Shown here: positions 12,801-24,200 of the stretch, piece after piece
How positions within the stretch are numbered: the first letter of the stretch is position 1
Layout of the letters: every line of letters begins with the position of its first letter
Source of the DNA: Cranoglanis bouderius
Lineage: Eukaryota > Chordata > Actinopteri > Siluriformes > Cranoglanididae
NCBI GenBank assembly: GCA_023630585.1
Contig: CM042548.1
Location: 22,434,027 to 22,498,026, forward strand
Direction: 5' to 3'
Length of the DNA stretch: 64,000 nt
Notes under the pieces: generated by a model
Told to the model about the DNA's origin: nothing
The model's input: the letters and a program-made list of their open reading frames with translations, nothing else
Databases searched by the model: none
Translations under genes and position numbers: made by a program

Positions 12801-15800
12801 CACACACTTAGATGTAACTCCCATTTACTTGAGTTTCCCACCAAAAATATGTGGACATGATGATGGCGATCAAATTTTAGGAGTTCATAAGTGCAGGCCC
12901 TAAAACTTATGGTTACAAAACTATAAAAGGACACACGGTATATATACTGTGATGACCTTTGACCTATGCCTGTCAACAAACATATGATTGATGACCTTTG
13001 ACCGAGACCTGTCAAAAACCAAGGTTATGAAATGTACCAGGTATTCCTCTCTTAGAATTATTCCCGGCACTATGTACCAGTGAGCACCGAGTAGTACACT
13101 TCAAGCCCATTTCAAGCCCTTTTATTAATTTGACCTGACTGCTTCAATGGGACAATCTTAACTGACATCTTCAGTAGATGACGACAGTGATGGTTGTTGT
13201 CAGGGGCAGGGAAGGGTGGAATTCAAATAAAAATGCACCAATTACAACAAAGACTTAGGAGTTTCACAAATAAAAGCATGTGATACAGTTAAATCGGAAG
13301 CTAACAAGAGTAGATTAGGGACTGAAGCAGTAAAACAAGTGGGTATACCGAGGGTATATGCTAATATTGATCCTTAGAAGTCATTGTACGCAAACAGCCC
13401 TGGGGAAAAAGTAAGCATACGGCGTATATGTGTGTATGGCCCCGAATACACCACTGATGTTGACATGATTGCTTCATACAATTCCTGTAGATTTTTCAGG
13501 TGCACTTTCATACTGCAAATCTCCTGTTCTACCACATCCCAAAGGTGCTCTACTGAATTCAGATCCGGTGACTGGGAAGGCCACTGAAGAACACTGAACT
13601 CATTGTCATGTTCATGAAACCAGTTTGAGACGACTTTTTCTTTATGACACGGTGCATTATCATGCGAGAAACAGCCATTAGAAGATGGGTAAATTGTGGC
13701 CACGAAGAGATGCACATGGTCAGCAACAGTACTCAAACAGGCTGTGGCATTCAAGCAATGATTGATTGGTATTAACGGGCCCAAAGTGTGCCAAGAAAAC
13801 ATTCCACACACCATTACACCACCTCTACCAGCCTAGACTGTTGACACAAGGCAGGCTGGGTCCATGGATCCATGATGTTGGTGCCAAATTCTGACCCTAC
13901 CATGTACCTCAGAAGAAATCGAGATTCATCAGACCAGGCTACATTTTTCCAGTCTTCAACTGTCCAGAGCGTGTCCACTACTGCCTCAGATTTCTGTTCT
14001 TGGCTGACAGAAGTGGAACCCGACATGGTCTTCTGCTGTTGTAGCCCATCTACCTCAATGTTCAACGTGTTGTGCATTCTGAGATGATTTTCTGTTCACT
14101 ACAATTGTACAGAGTGTTTATCTGAGTTACTGAAGTCTTTCTGTCATCTCGAACCAATCTGGCCATTCTTCATTGATCGCTCTGATCAACAAGGCGCTCT
14201 CTCCACAGAGCTGCCGCTTATTGGATGTTTTTTCTATATTGCACCGTTCTGAGTAAAGTCTAGAGACTGTTGTTCGTGAGAATCCAAGATCAGCAGATAC
14301 AGAAATACTCAAACTAGCCCGTCTGGCACCAACATTCATGTCATGGTCAAAATGACTAAGTTCACATTTTTTTTTATGGTTGATGTGGACATTACCAGAA
14401 GCTGCTGGCACATATCTGCATGCTTTTATCAGAGGTGGACAAAGTACACAACTCCATTACTTGAGTGAAAGTACAGATACTGGTCAAATATTACTCCATT
14501 ACAAGTGAAAGTTGTAAAGACAGATTTTTACTTAAGTAAAAGTACAGAAGTACTTGCTTTTAAAAGTATCAAAAGTAAATTTCCTTTTTTATGTCAACGC
14601 ATTGATTTATTATTGTTGTATGTAATACAATACCTTATGCCTCTGAAGCAACCTACTGAATACACTGACTAGCTTGTAGTATCTGTGGAATAAAGAGCTT
14701 TTAGAATGTTACAAAACCTATAGAAATGATAACTGCTCTCTCTGTGGCTCAGCAGCAGCACCAACGCAGATTTGAATGTTCCAGTGGGATTTTTGTCAAA
14801 GGTTAAATAGACAGACGAATCGTTATCATCTAGGAAAGAGATGGTGTTGGTGTCTGAATCGAAATCGTGATCTTTTTCTGATTAATCGTGCAGCTCTACA
14901 CATAACTATCGTAATTATGCAAGGTAACAAAAAAAAAACCCGATAAAAGTTACAAGATATTAACTTATTTAACTCTTAAATTTACATTTACATTTGAATT
15001 CATGCTAACTAACGTCATTGTTGAAGCTTACATATGCGTAAGCGATGTATCCACAAATCCATAAATCATTTGACCGACCATGCTTCATACTGAAACTTTA
15101 GCTCTAAAGCACAGACAATTTCAAGCTTTCACAAGAATTTAAAAGTTTACGTACCTCAATATGCTTCTGCAGGTTGGACGGCGAGTTTTTGAAGTGTGTG
15201 ATTGCTTTGTTTTAGGCGAACAAAGCAAACTTTTAAAATGAAAGGAATCTTTGACCTTTTCAGAAAACTGGAACATACTTTTTAAGTATGGCCATGGGTG
15301 CGCCGAGGAACCGTCTTCTTCCATTTTGCCAACTGATCAGTGTTCAAAAAATGCTGGGAAGTCATTGAAATTCACTACACGTGACCCTAAAAGAGTGATT
15401 ATTGATAGGCTGTCTGTCACCTGCAAAAAAACAATCACGTTTTAGAGAAGAAAAAAATATCATCCACTGATTTTCAAAGCTGCTACATAGTAACGACTTT
15501 CGACTCGAGGACCTTGATAGAAATGTAGTGGAGTGAAAAGTACGATATTTGTCTTTCAGATGTAGTGAAGTTAAAGTCACAAGTTTCCAGAAAAAATAAT
15601 ACTCAAGTAAAGTGCAGATACTCAAAAAGTGTACTTAAGTACAGTACTCAAGTAAATGTACTTCGTTACTGTCCACCTCTGGCTTTTATGCACTGCAATG
15701 CTGCACACAATTGCCTGATTAGATAATTGTCTGAATGAGTAGGTGCACAGGTGTTCCTAATCAAGTTCAAAGTTAGTATATATAACTAAAATGAATTACC

Positions 15801-18215
15801 TGTATTTATTTGGGATGCTCAAATATTTTCTGTTGAAAATAGTCAAAAATGGCACTTAACCCCACACCCTTACCCCTTACATCAAAGTCCTGTAGTGTGA
15901 AATTTTAGCCCAAATTTCCCAGTTGCCAATTAAATTTGGGGCTCAGCACTTACACCCCCCAGCTCAGCAATTACTCGCTGCTCATGCCCACAGTCCATAA
16001 CCGATTGCTGAGGCACAGTCATTTTCATGCATGTATGAGAAACTGCTAAAAGGGAATGAAATTCATCTACTCTCATGTGCTGCAGGTCCCTGAACATCCT
16101 TTAATTTGTGTGAGGGTGAGCGCAAAATGTAAGCACAGTAATAATGCTTCTATAAGAAATTATTTGGAGTTCTATACACAAATAGTTGTTAGAAACTGCA
16201 AAAATAAAAACAAACACTACATGATCCTTTGCGGTGCACAGCATACAAAATTGCGACAAAGTCATATAACAGTTCTTGCATTTATTTTCATGAGAAAGTA
16301 CAATTTGTGGATCAGGTGTGCTTCAGTGGGGCTCTCGCTAGGTGAAAGGTCCTGTACTCTGTGCGCCTTATTTGTGAGTGCTCCAAAAGCAATAGATTGC
16401 AAGTGATTAAATAGATTGTGAAAGGGTCAGCGATTCTGAGATTTGTAAAGCTGTGTAGTGTGCATTTGGCCTTAACTGCAACTAAAGCTACTAAACTAAT
16501 AATAATAACTAGATAGATAAAGTTAGTCACGACAATCTTTGATGTTGGCTTGAGAAAGCCAGGCTAGAAAGTTTGAAAAAAGTTTTAAAAGTTTGAAGGT
16601 TTTTAGTTTTGTTGCTAGCATGTTTTAGCATGTTGCTATCATGATTTAGCATGTTACTAGCATGTTGCTAGCTTGATTAGCACATTGCTAGCATGATTTA
16701 ACATGTTGCTAGCATGATTTAGCACGTTGCTAACATGATTAGCACGTTGCTAGCATGATTTAACATGTTTCTAGCATGATTTAGCACATTGCTAGCATGA
16801 TGATGAAGTCAGAGTCTCTGTTACAGGTACATTGACAGAATGGGGGTTTTCGGGAATTTTCATTGTCCGCAACGGGAATACTGATCAGTTTGGAAAAATA
16901 AAACATGGCCAGTCTGTTCAGCCTGAAGGAGTTTGGGGGAAGTGGCTTGAAAGCTCAAGGAGTTATAACAGTCAGAAATTTTTAATGCAAGCCAATGGGA
17001 ATTTTGGCCACTTTGAGCTTTCGGAACCGTAATTCCGATTGCTTAGAAAAGTCATGACAACTCGAGTCAGAACAGGCTGCAGGTCTTTGCTGAATGTAGC
17101 TTGAAAGTAGTAGCAATTTAATTTTTTTGGGTCTCAGAAGAAGAAGATTAACAACTAGATAGGTAAAGTTCGTCATGATAAACTTTGATGTTGGCTTGAG
17201 AAAGCCAGGCCAGAAAGTATGAAAAAAGTTTTAAAAGTTTGAAGGTTTTCAGTTTTGTTGTTAGCATGTTTTAGCATGTTGCTAGCATGATTTAACACAT
17301 TGCTAGCATAGTTTCTAGCATGATTTAGCAGTTACTAATATGATTTTGCACATTGCTAGCATCTTGCTAGCCTGATTAGCACATTGCTAGCATGATTTAA
17401 CATGTTGCTAGCATGACTTAGCATGTTGCTAGCATGACTTAGCACATTGCTCGCATGTTGCTAGCATGATTTAGCATGTTGCTAGCATGTTGCTAGCATG
17501 ATTTAGCACGTTGCTAGCATGGTTTAGCATGTTGCTAGCATATTGCTAGCATGATTTAGCACATTGCTAGCATGACTTAGCATATTGCTAGCATGGCGCT
17601 AGCATGCTTTAGCACATTGGTAGCGTGATCAGCATGATGAAGTCAGAGTCTCTGTTACAGATACATTGACAGAGTGAGAGGGAGAGAGGAGGGGCTTCAG
17701 GCCGTGTGCACACAGGTTTGTGAGAGTTTTCTGTCAATGTAAGTGAATGGGAGTTTTCGGGAATTTTCATCGTCCGCAACGGGAATACCGGGAGTCCAAT
17801 CAGTTTGGAAAAATAAAACAGTCTGATCAGCCTGAAGGACTGTGCTGAGTTTGGTGAAATTTACCTGAAAGCTCAAGGAGTTATAACAGTCAGAAACTTT
17901 TAATGCAAGTCAATGGGAATTTCGGCCACTTTGAGCTTCCAGAACTGTAATTCCGTAATTCCGATCGCTTAGAAAAGTCATAGCAACTCGAGTCAGAACA
18001 GACTGAAGGTGTCTGCCGAGTTTGGTGCATGTAGCTTGAAAGCTCTGTGAGCTCTGTCTCAGAAAAAGAATAATAATAATAATAATAATAATAAAAAAGC
18101 TTAAATAGCAGATCAGTAAAGTTGGCTTTCTCAAGCCAACTTGATAATAATAATAAGCTTATAAAGGAAAACAGTATGTTGGCTTTCTCAAGCCAACATT
18201 AATAATGATAATAAA

Positions 18216-18265
<50 letters not shown>

Positions 18266-21200
18266 GTAACACTTTACGGGGTGGGCCAGAAATGAGGAGA
18301 TGGGAGGCAGGCTTGGGACAACTCAAAAAAGGGGCTCTTTATTTTTCAATCTATTACTTTCGCTGTTCAGCAAATATCTTTCTCTCTGCACACACACATA
18401 CATGGCTCTGTGCTGCTTAGCTCTCGCGCTCGCTCTCTCTCTCTTTCTCTCTCTCTCTCCTTTTTATCCTTGCCATTCACTGAAACACAGAACACTCGTT
18501 AGCAAGCCGCTCCTAACCGATCAAGCAGTTAGTCAATGCGGGGCATTGCATACGCGTCCACACACGCCTTGGGAACCAGAACCACCAGACTGGACAAGTC
18601 ACTGTGAGACTAATCAGTTACCCCCATATCGAGTATGGCCTTGAGCTCCAGCTGCACCACTTGTTTTTTGTGTTCGGGAAAACGGTAGGGGTATTTCAAT
18701 GTGGTGCTCTATGAGATTACTGCAACCAGATAAAGGCTGATACAGTGGGGGGAGGGAGGAGTGGGGAAAAGCAGGTCTGGTGGCACTGGACCCATTCCGC
18801 TGTCCCCTCCGGTAGTCAGGCAACAAACTGCTCCAGCACCAATAGGTCAATTACGCCTTCGACAGGTGTCTCGGAATTATTGGGCAAATGTGAATAGGCG
18901 GCCGAGCTCACTGAGCATCAGCAAGTGGAAGTGCCGACGAGGGGTGCAGCCGACCTGTTGCAACATAGCACGCTTTAGGTCCGGGTACTCTAGCAGGTTC
19001 AAAATTTTTAAAGAACAGGGATCTATCAGAGTATGATCTTCACAACACATTTGTGGAAGTGCATCATGGCATGAACAAAGGAGATTTTTGAGGACCTCAG
19101 AAAAAGAGCTACTGATGCCCATCAGGCTGGAAAAGCTTACAAAACCAATATCTAAACAATTTGGACTCCACCAATACACATTTAGACAGATTGTATACAA
19201 ATGGAGGAACTTGAAGACCATTGTTGCCCTCCCCAGGAGGTGGTTGACCAACAAAGATCACTCCAAGAGCAAGATGTGTAATAGTCTGAGAGGTCACAAA
19301 GGAACCCAGGGTAACTTCTAAGCAACTAAAGGCCTTTCTCACATTGGCTAATGTTAATGTTCATGAGTCCACCATCAGGAGAACACTGAACAACAGTGGT
19401 GTGAATGGCAGGGTTGCAAGGAGAAAGCCACTGCTCTCCAAAAGAACATTGCTGCCTGATAAGTTTTGTGGCATGATCTCTGGATATCAATTCTGAAGGT
19501 CTCAAGTCTGTGTCACAATGTCTTTGTACAAGAACAGATAGAGTTGTTTTTCTCTACCTAATCTAGTCTCTACTTTAATCTTGTATCGGTTGAAATATCA
19601 CATTTACACGCACACAGCTGGCAGAAGATGATTGGAGTGGCTGCTCTTCACCCTCTGCAGAAGAACGGTGGAGGGCGCATAAAAGGGCGCAGCCAGCACA
19701 GAGGAGCAAGCTCATTCTCCATGCAGATACCTAATTTTGCATGTCTTTTTCCAAATGCGGAAGCAGACGACAACGACAAAGAGAATCAGCTCCCTGGCAG
19801 CGCTGTCTCCCTCGTCGGCACCCTCAGCCTGCTCCAAGCTTTCTGGGTCCTGCCTCACGACCGCTCCAGCTCCCCCGTCGCGCCCCAAATCAAGAAGTCA
19901 GCGACCCTCACTCCTACTCACCTCACCATCTCACCTCTACACCTGCACTTAAAGATTAATAAACACCCCTTTTTTCTCACCATCTCTGCCTCACGTGTGT
20001 CCATTTTCTGTCTGCCCCAGCCCTGAACATAACCTTTATTGATTGAACATTATACCCAAGCACTTTCTGATATCCTCTTATGATTATTAAGTTGTAACCA
20101 TGGGATGGAAGGGGTCAGTCTAAAATCACACCAAATCAGTGGATATATGATCATGCTAAAGGCGTTTTTGCGCAGCCTGTCATCGATAGGCAGGCTGGAC
20201 AGAAGGTCAGCCTCAGTTCCATCCTTACCCTCATGACGGAACTTTTGACGAGGCACATTTACTTGCAGGTCTTTGTGTTTATGAGGGTTGGGGAGATCCC
20301 GGCTAGGATTATGAATATATGAACATGCTTTATCCGCATGGAAAGATGGTAAAACCCAATGGGATGAGGAGCACTCTGATAGAAAGAAAAAGGGTAAATC
20401 CACAAAGTCTTCTAACAACAAGGGATCTAAAGAAAAAGCTGAAAAGGTACAGAGGGTAAAATTAGTAATGGCATCTAGCCTGATGCCTAGTGCTTCCCGC
20501 TGTGCCATTCATACAAGTAGGAAAAAGTTTCACATTGAAACCTCCTAGTATTATGGAAATAAAAGTGATATGTGAAGCTTTGCCTTCAACAGATAAACCT
20601 GGTCACTTTGTTGATTTGCTTAAACAGCAGACTAGATACGCTCAGTTAACCGGTCCTGATTTTCATTGTATCTTACTAAAAGTCCTTGGTCAGGATACTA
20701 CCGAGGAGCTTCTAATCGCTATAATTTAATAAAACTGAATTGAATTGAATTGAATATAGATAGGAATAGATGGGGTTCCTGTCACGTCCCAAAACTCATC
20801 TGTTACGTATCACATCTCCTGACGATCCTGATATCATGTTTTATCACAAATTTGTCTTCATTCCGTCTTCTACTTTTAACCTACTAGGCAGAGATTTAAT
20901 GTTTAAATTGAAGTGTTCTCTTACAATGCATGATGGTAGATTCACTCTGCTAACTCCATCTAATCTTTGTTTTTCTTCTGTCTGCCATGTGGGTCATGAC
21001 GAGCCCAACACTGACTGCACGGAACGTCTGCTGCCTGATGCACTTGCTTTGACTACAGAAAAAGAGTTAGGCATACAGCTGGTGATTCATTCTTACTCGT
21101 GCAGGGCGTGGTCATCCCTACAGTATCTGCCTAACCCCGTACGCAAGCCAAATGGGAAGGGGCGGCGTTTTACTCAGGACCTTAGGCGAATTAATGATTT

Positions 21201-24200
21201 AGTAATTCCAATAAGCCCTGTTGTACCTGACGTGGCTTCTATTCTCACCGCCATTCCTCACACACATATTTCACGGTAGTTGATTTATGCAGCGCCTTTT
21301 TCAGCGTCCCTGTGTTTGAGCAGACACAGCCCATCTTTGCTTTCACTTTCAAAAACCAACAACACACTTGGACACTTCTTCCTCAGGGCTTTATTGACTC
21401 CCCCGCTGTGTTTGTGTCTGTGGTACATCAGGCATTATCTTCTCTCATCCTACCTGAGGGCTGCTGCCTTGTTCAGTACATGGATGACATTCTTTTATGA
21501 GCTGAGGGACATGAGCTCTGCAAAGAGGGCTCTCTAAAACTCTTGACTCACCTGACTCAGTGCAGTTTTAAGGCCTCCCTAACTAAACTTCAGCTCTGTC
21601 AGACACTGGTCCAATATCTGGGCATCCATATCTCTCAGGTACAGCACTGCCTAACCAGTGACTGCGTACGCGCTATTGTCGACATCGCGCCTCCTGCCAC
21701 ACAAAGAGGTATGCTGAGTTTTCTGGGACTTATAAACTACTGTCGTCAATTCATTCCTGACTGCTCACACCATGACAAAGTTCTCAGACACTGTTGTCTC
21801 AATAACTCTTTCTGTTATCTAATACAGGAATTAAGCTCAGCCCCAGCACTGGGACTTCTGGACTACTCATCCCTGCTCCACCTGTATGTTTTTGAGGACG
21901 GGAGCACTGCGGCGGGGGTCCTGGCCCAGGAACATGGTGGTAGCTATCGCCTAGTAGCATATCTTTCCAAATGCCTAGAACCTGTAGTTCAAGGTATGCC
22001 TGCCTGTTTAAGGGCTGTTGCTACCTCCTCTCTCATGGTCACTGATGCTGAAAAGGTGGTTCTTTCACACCCATCTCATCAGGTCTTATCCATCCTGAAT
22101 AACATTCAGACACAACACATGACCGCCCAGTGTAGATCAGGATATGAAGCTATCCTTTGCGCCATACAAAATCCCACCATTAAATCTGTAACCACTGCTA
22201 ACAGCCATGTAGTCCTGCTCCACAGACTTCTGCATGCCTGCTTGGAGGAGCCCTCACCTGAAGCTTGGTTGGAACATGACTGTTTGACCTACATACATGA
22301 CTCATCATCAGTCCACTCTGATCTGTCACAGCACCCCTTTGAAGGAGGAGAGGATGTATATGTTGATGGATCGTGTTCTAAACCCAATGACTCCACATTC
22401 TTATGTGGCTACTCTGTTTGCTCATTACCGAATATCGTTCATGAGGCAGAGTGGCAGACACCCTTATCCAGGGCAACGTTTATTAACTTTAACTTTTATG
22501 AACATTTATTTCATTTACACATCTGAACAATTGAGGGTTAAGGGCCTTGCTCAAGGGCCCAACAATAGCGGCTTGGCGGTGCAGGGATTTGAACTCACGA
22601 CCTTCCGATCAGTAGCCCAATGGCTTAACCACTGAGCTACCGCGGCCCACCCCTATTCCCTTTAATTCTGCTCAGGCTGTGGAACTTGTTGCTCTCACTC
22701 GTGCTTGTCATCTGTTTAAGGGTAAGATTGTTACTATTTACACTGATTCTCGCTGTGCTTTTGGCATCGCACATGATTCGATGTCGCACATGATTTTGGT
22801 AAGATATGGCATTCTCGTGGTTTTCATGTTGCTGATGGGAAGCCCATATCGCAAGCCACGCTTGTTTATGATCTTTTAGAAGCCTTGCTCTTACCTGACA
22901 GGCTTGCTATTGTTAAGGTTAAAGGTCATGACTAAGAGAGAACAGGCCCGTGGAAATTCACTTGCTGATGAAGTAGCTAGGTGGGCCTCCAAACAGGGAT
23001 TGCCCATCCCCTTTGTCCAGAATAATGTCTCCATTTTTCATGTTTTCGCATTCTCTGATTCCTTGTGACATTGATGTTGCTTTTTTACAGACACAGGCCT
23101 CTCCAGACGATCTCATGTTTTGGTCCTAGGAAGGTTGTACCCCCTCGCCTTCTGATGGTTTAATACACTGCCCTGACAGCTGCCTTGCTCATCCATCATC
23201 CGTCCTTCCATTTCTCGTGCATCATTTTCTGCGATAACATCGATTTTTTGTATTCAAAACTCACAAAACTGTTAAATTACTCCTCGACGCATGCTTAACT
23301 TGTGCCAGAGTAAACATACAAGGAAAAACCGCCAAACATGATGCATTACCACCACCTAGTGGTCCTTTTCAAGCACTACAAACTGACTTCACACACATGC
23401 CAGCTATCAGAGGCCTCAAATATCTTCTAGTTATCGTGAACAAATTCTATAAATGGGTAGAAGCCTTACCATGCATAAAAAAATTAAATGCCAATACCAT
23501 CGTTAAAATTCTCGCAAAACAAATAATCCCATGGTACAGTATTCCCCAAACTATTGATAGTGACAATGGGACACCTTTTGTTTCCCAAGTAACACAGAAA
23601 CTGTGCAAGTATCTGAACATTGATTGGCACTTTCACATTCCATATCATCCCCAGAGCTCAGGGATTGTGGAAAGGAAAAAATTGCACCATTAAAAAAACA
23701 CCTCACTAAGGGGCTCTTAGAGAATCCCTCAAGCAATTGGGTTGATCTACTACCTGCCATTCTATGCGAACCACGCATGACTCCTAATCAGAAAACTAAA
23801 TTGTCTCCTTTTGAGATCATTATGGGCAGACCATTTTCCACTCCACAGACTAAGGGTAACCCAGGTGTTTGCTTTAGGTGATCTGGATGTGATTGTCAGT
23901 AACTACACTCAAGTTCTCATTGAAAATTTGAAAAGCAATGTTTCTGTTTCTGTCCCTCTGCCACACAGATCAGCCTACTCATCCTTTCCTTCCAGGTGAC
24001 ACTGTCCTTGTGAGCCTGAAACCATGAAAAGTTGGTGAAGCAGCTTACGGACTACCAACTCATGTGATAGCTGTCACTCGCACCGCAGTTCTCACAGATT
24101 CACAACCCCAGTGGATTCATGCCAGCCACATCAAGCGTTGCCCAGTTGTGACAAGAGAAAATACTGCCATCAAGTAGCTCTTAGGGGGCCTCTTCTCATC

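Larger units (their letters stand above)
13374..15776 (-). mobile_element. Tc1 family D copy, split by a hAT insertion
   Basis: Minus-strand element. The 5' end is at the right (GTGTTCCTAATCAAG, ending by TA at 15777). The interior is interrupted by the hAT at 14430-15681, and the 3' terminal repeat is missing on the left. Related pieces: 25540-25787 and 62489-63082. Confidence 0.75.
16505..18200. repeat. tandem two-unit repeat with GTTGGCTTGAGAAAGCCA ends
   Basis: Unit 1 is 16505-about 17150 and unit 2 is about 17152-18100. Both start ACTAGATAG...TAAAGTT with GTTGGCTTGAGAAAGCCA (16544, 17190). Both carry a GCTAGCATG minisatellite, a shared core (AGTCAGAGTCTCTGTTACAG, GTCCGCAACGGGAATAC, CAACTCGAGTCAGAACAG), and a GTCTCAGAAGAAGAA or similar tail. 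The inverse end GTTGGCTTTCTCAAGCCAAC occurs at 18121-18140 and 18178-18197. No protein coding seen. A diverged core copy lies at 49210-49665. Confidence 0.75.

Noticed and set aside
12719..13015. 98-codon minus-strand ORF
   Set aside because: Lies across the MITE's inverted arms; composition follows the repeat, no domain.
16056..16406. 116-codon plus-strand ORF in intron 3
   Set aside because: Length alone is weak in AT-rich DNA. No motif, splice sites or promoter.
16605..17632. CRISPR-like array of short repeats
   Set aside because: Irregular GCTAGCATG monomers without unique spacers, in a vertebrate genome. A minisatellite.
18300..18644. 114-codon plus-strand ORF
   Set aside because: Runs through CT/CA simple sequence and the antisense of the Gypsy relic; low-complexity product.
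20050..20508. 152-codon minus-strand ORF inside the endogenous retrovirus
   Set aside because: Antisense to the gag region. Part looks protein-like (KFRHEGKDGTEADLL), but I recognise no domain and it has no promoter or splice context.
22570..22650. Possible tRNA gene on the minus strand
   Set aside because: A and B boxes are present, but the acceptor stem does not close and the sequence continues into a SINE body and tail.
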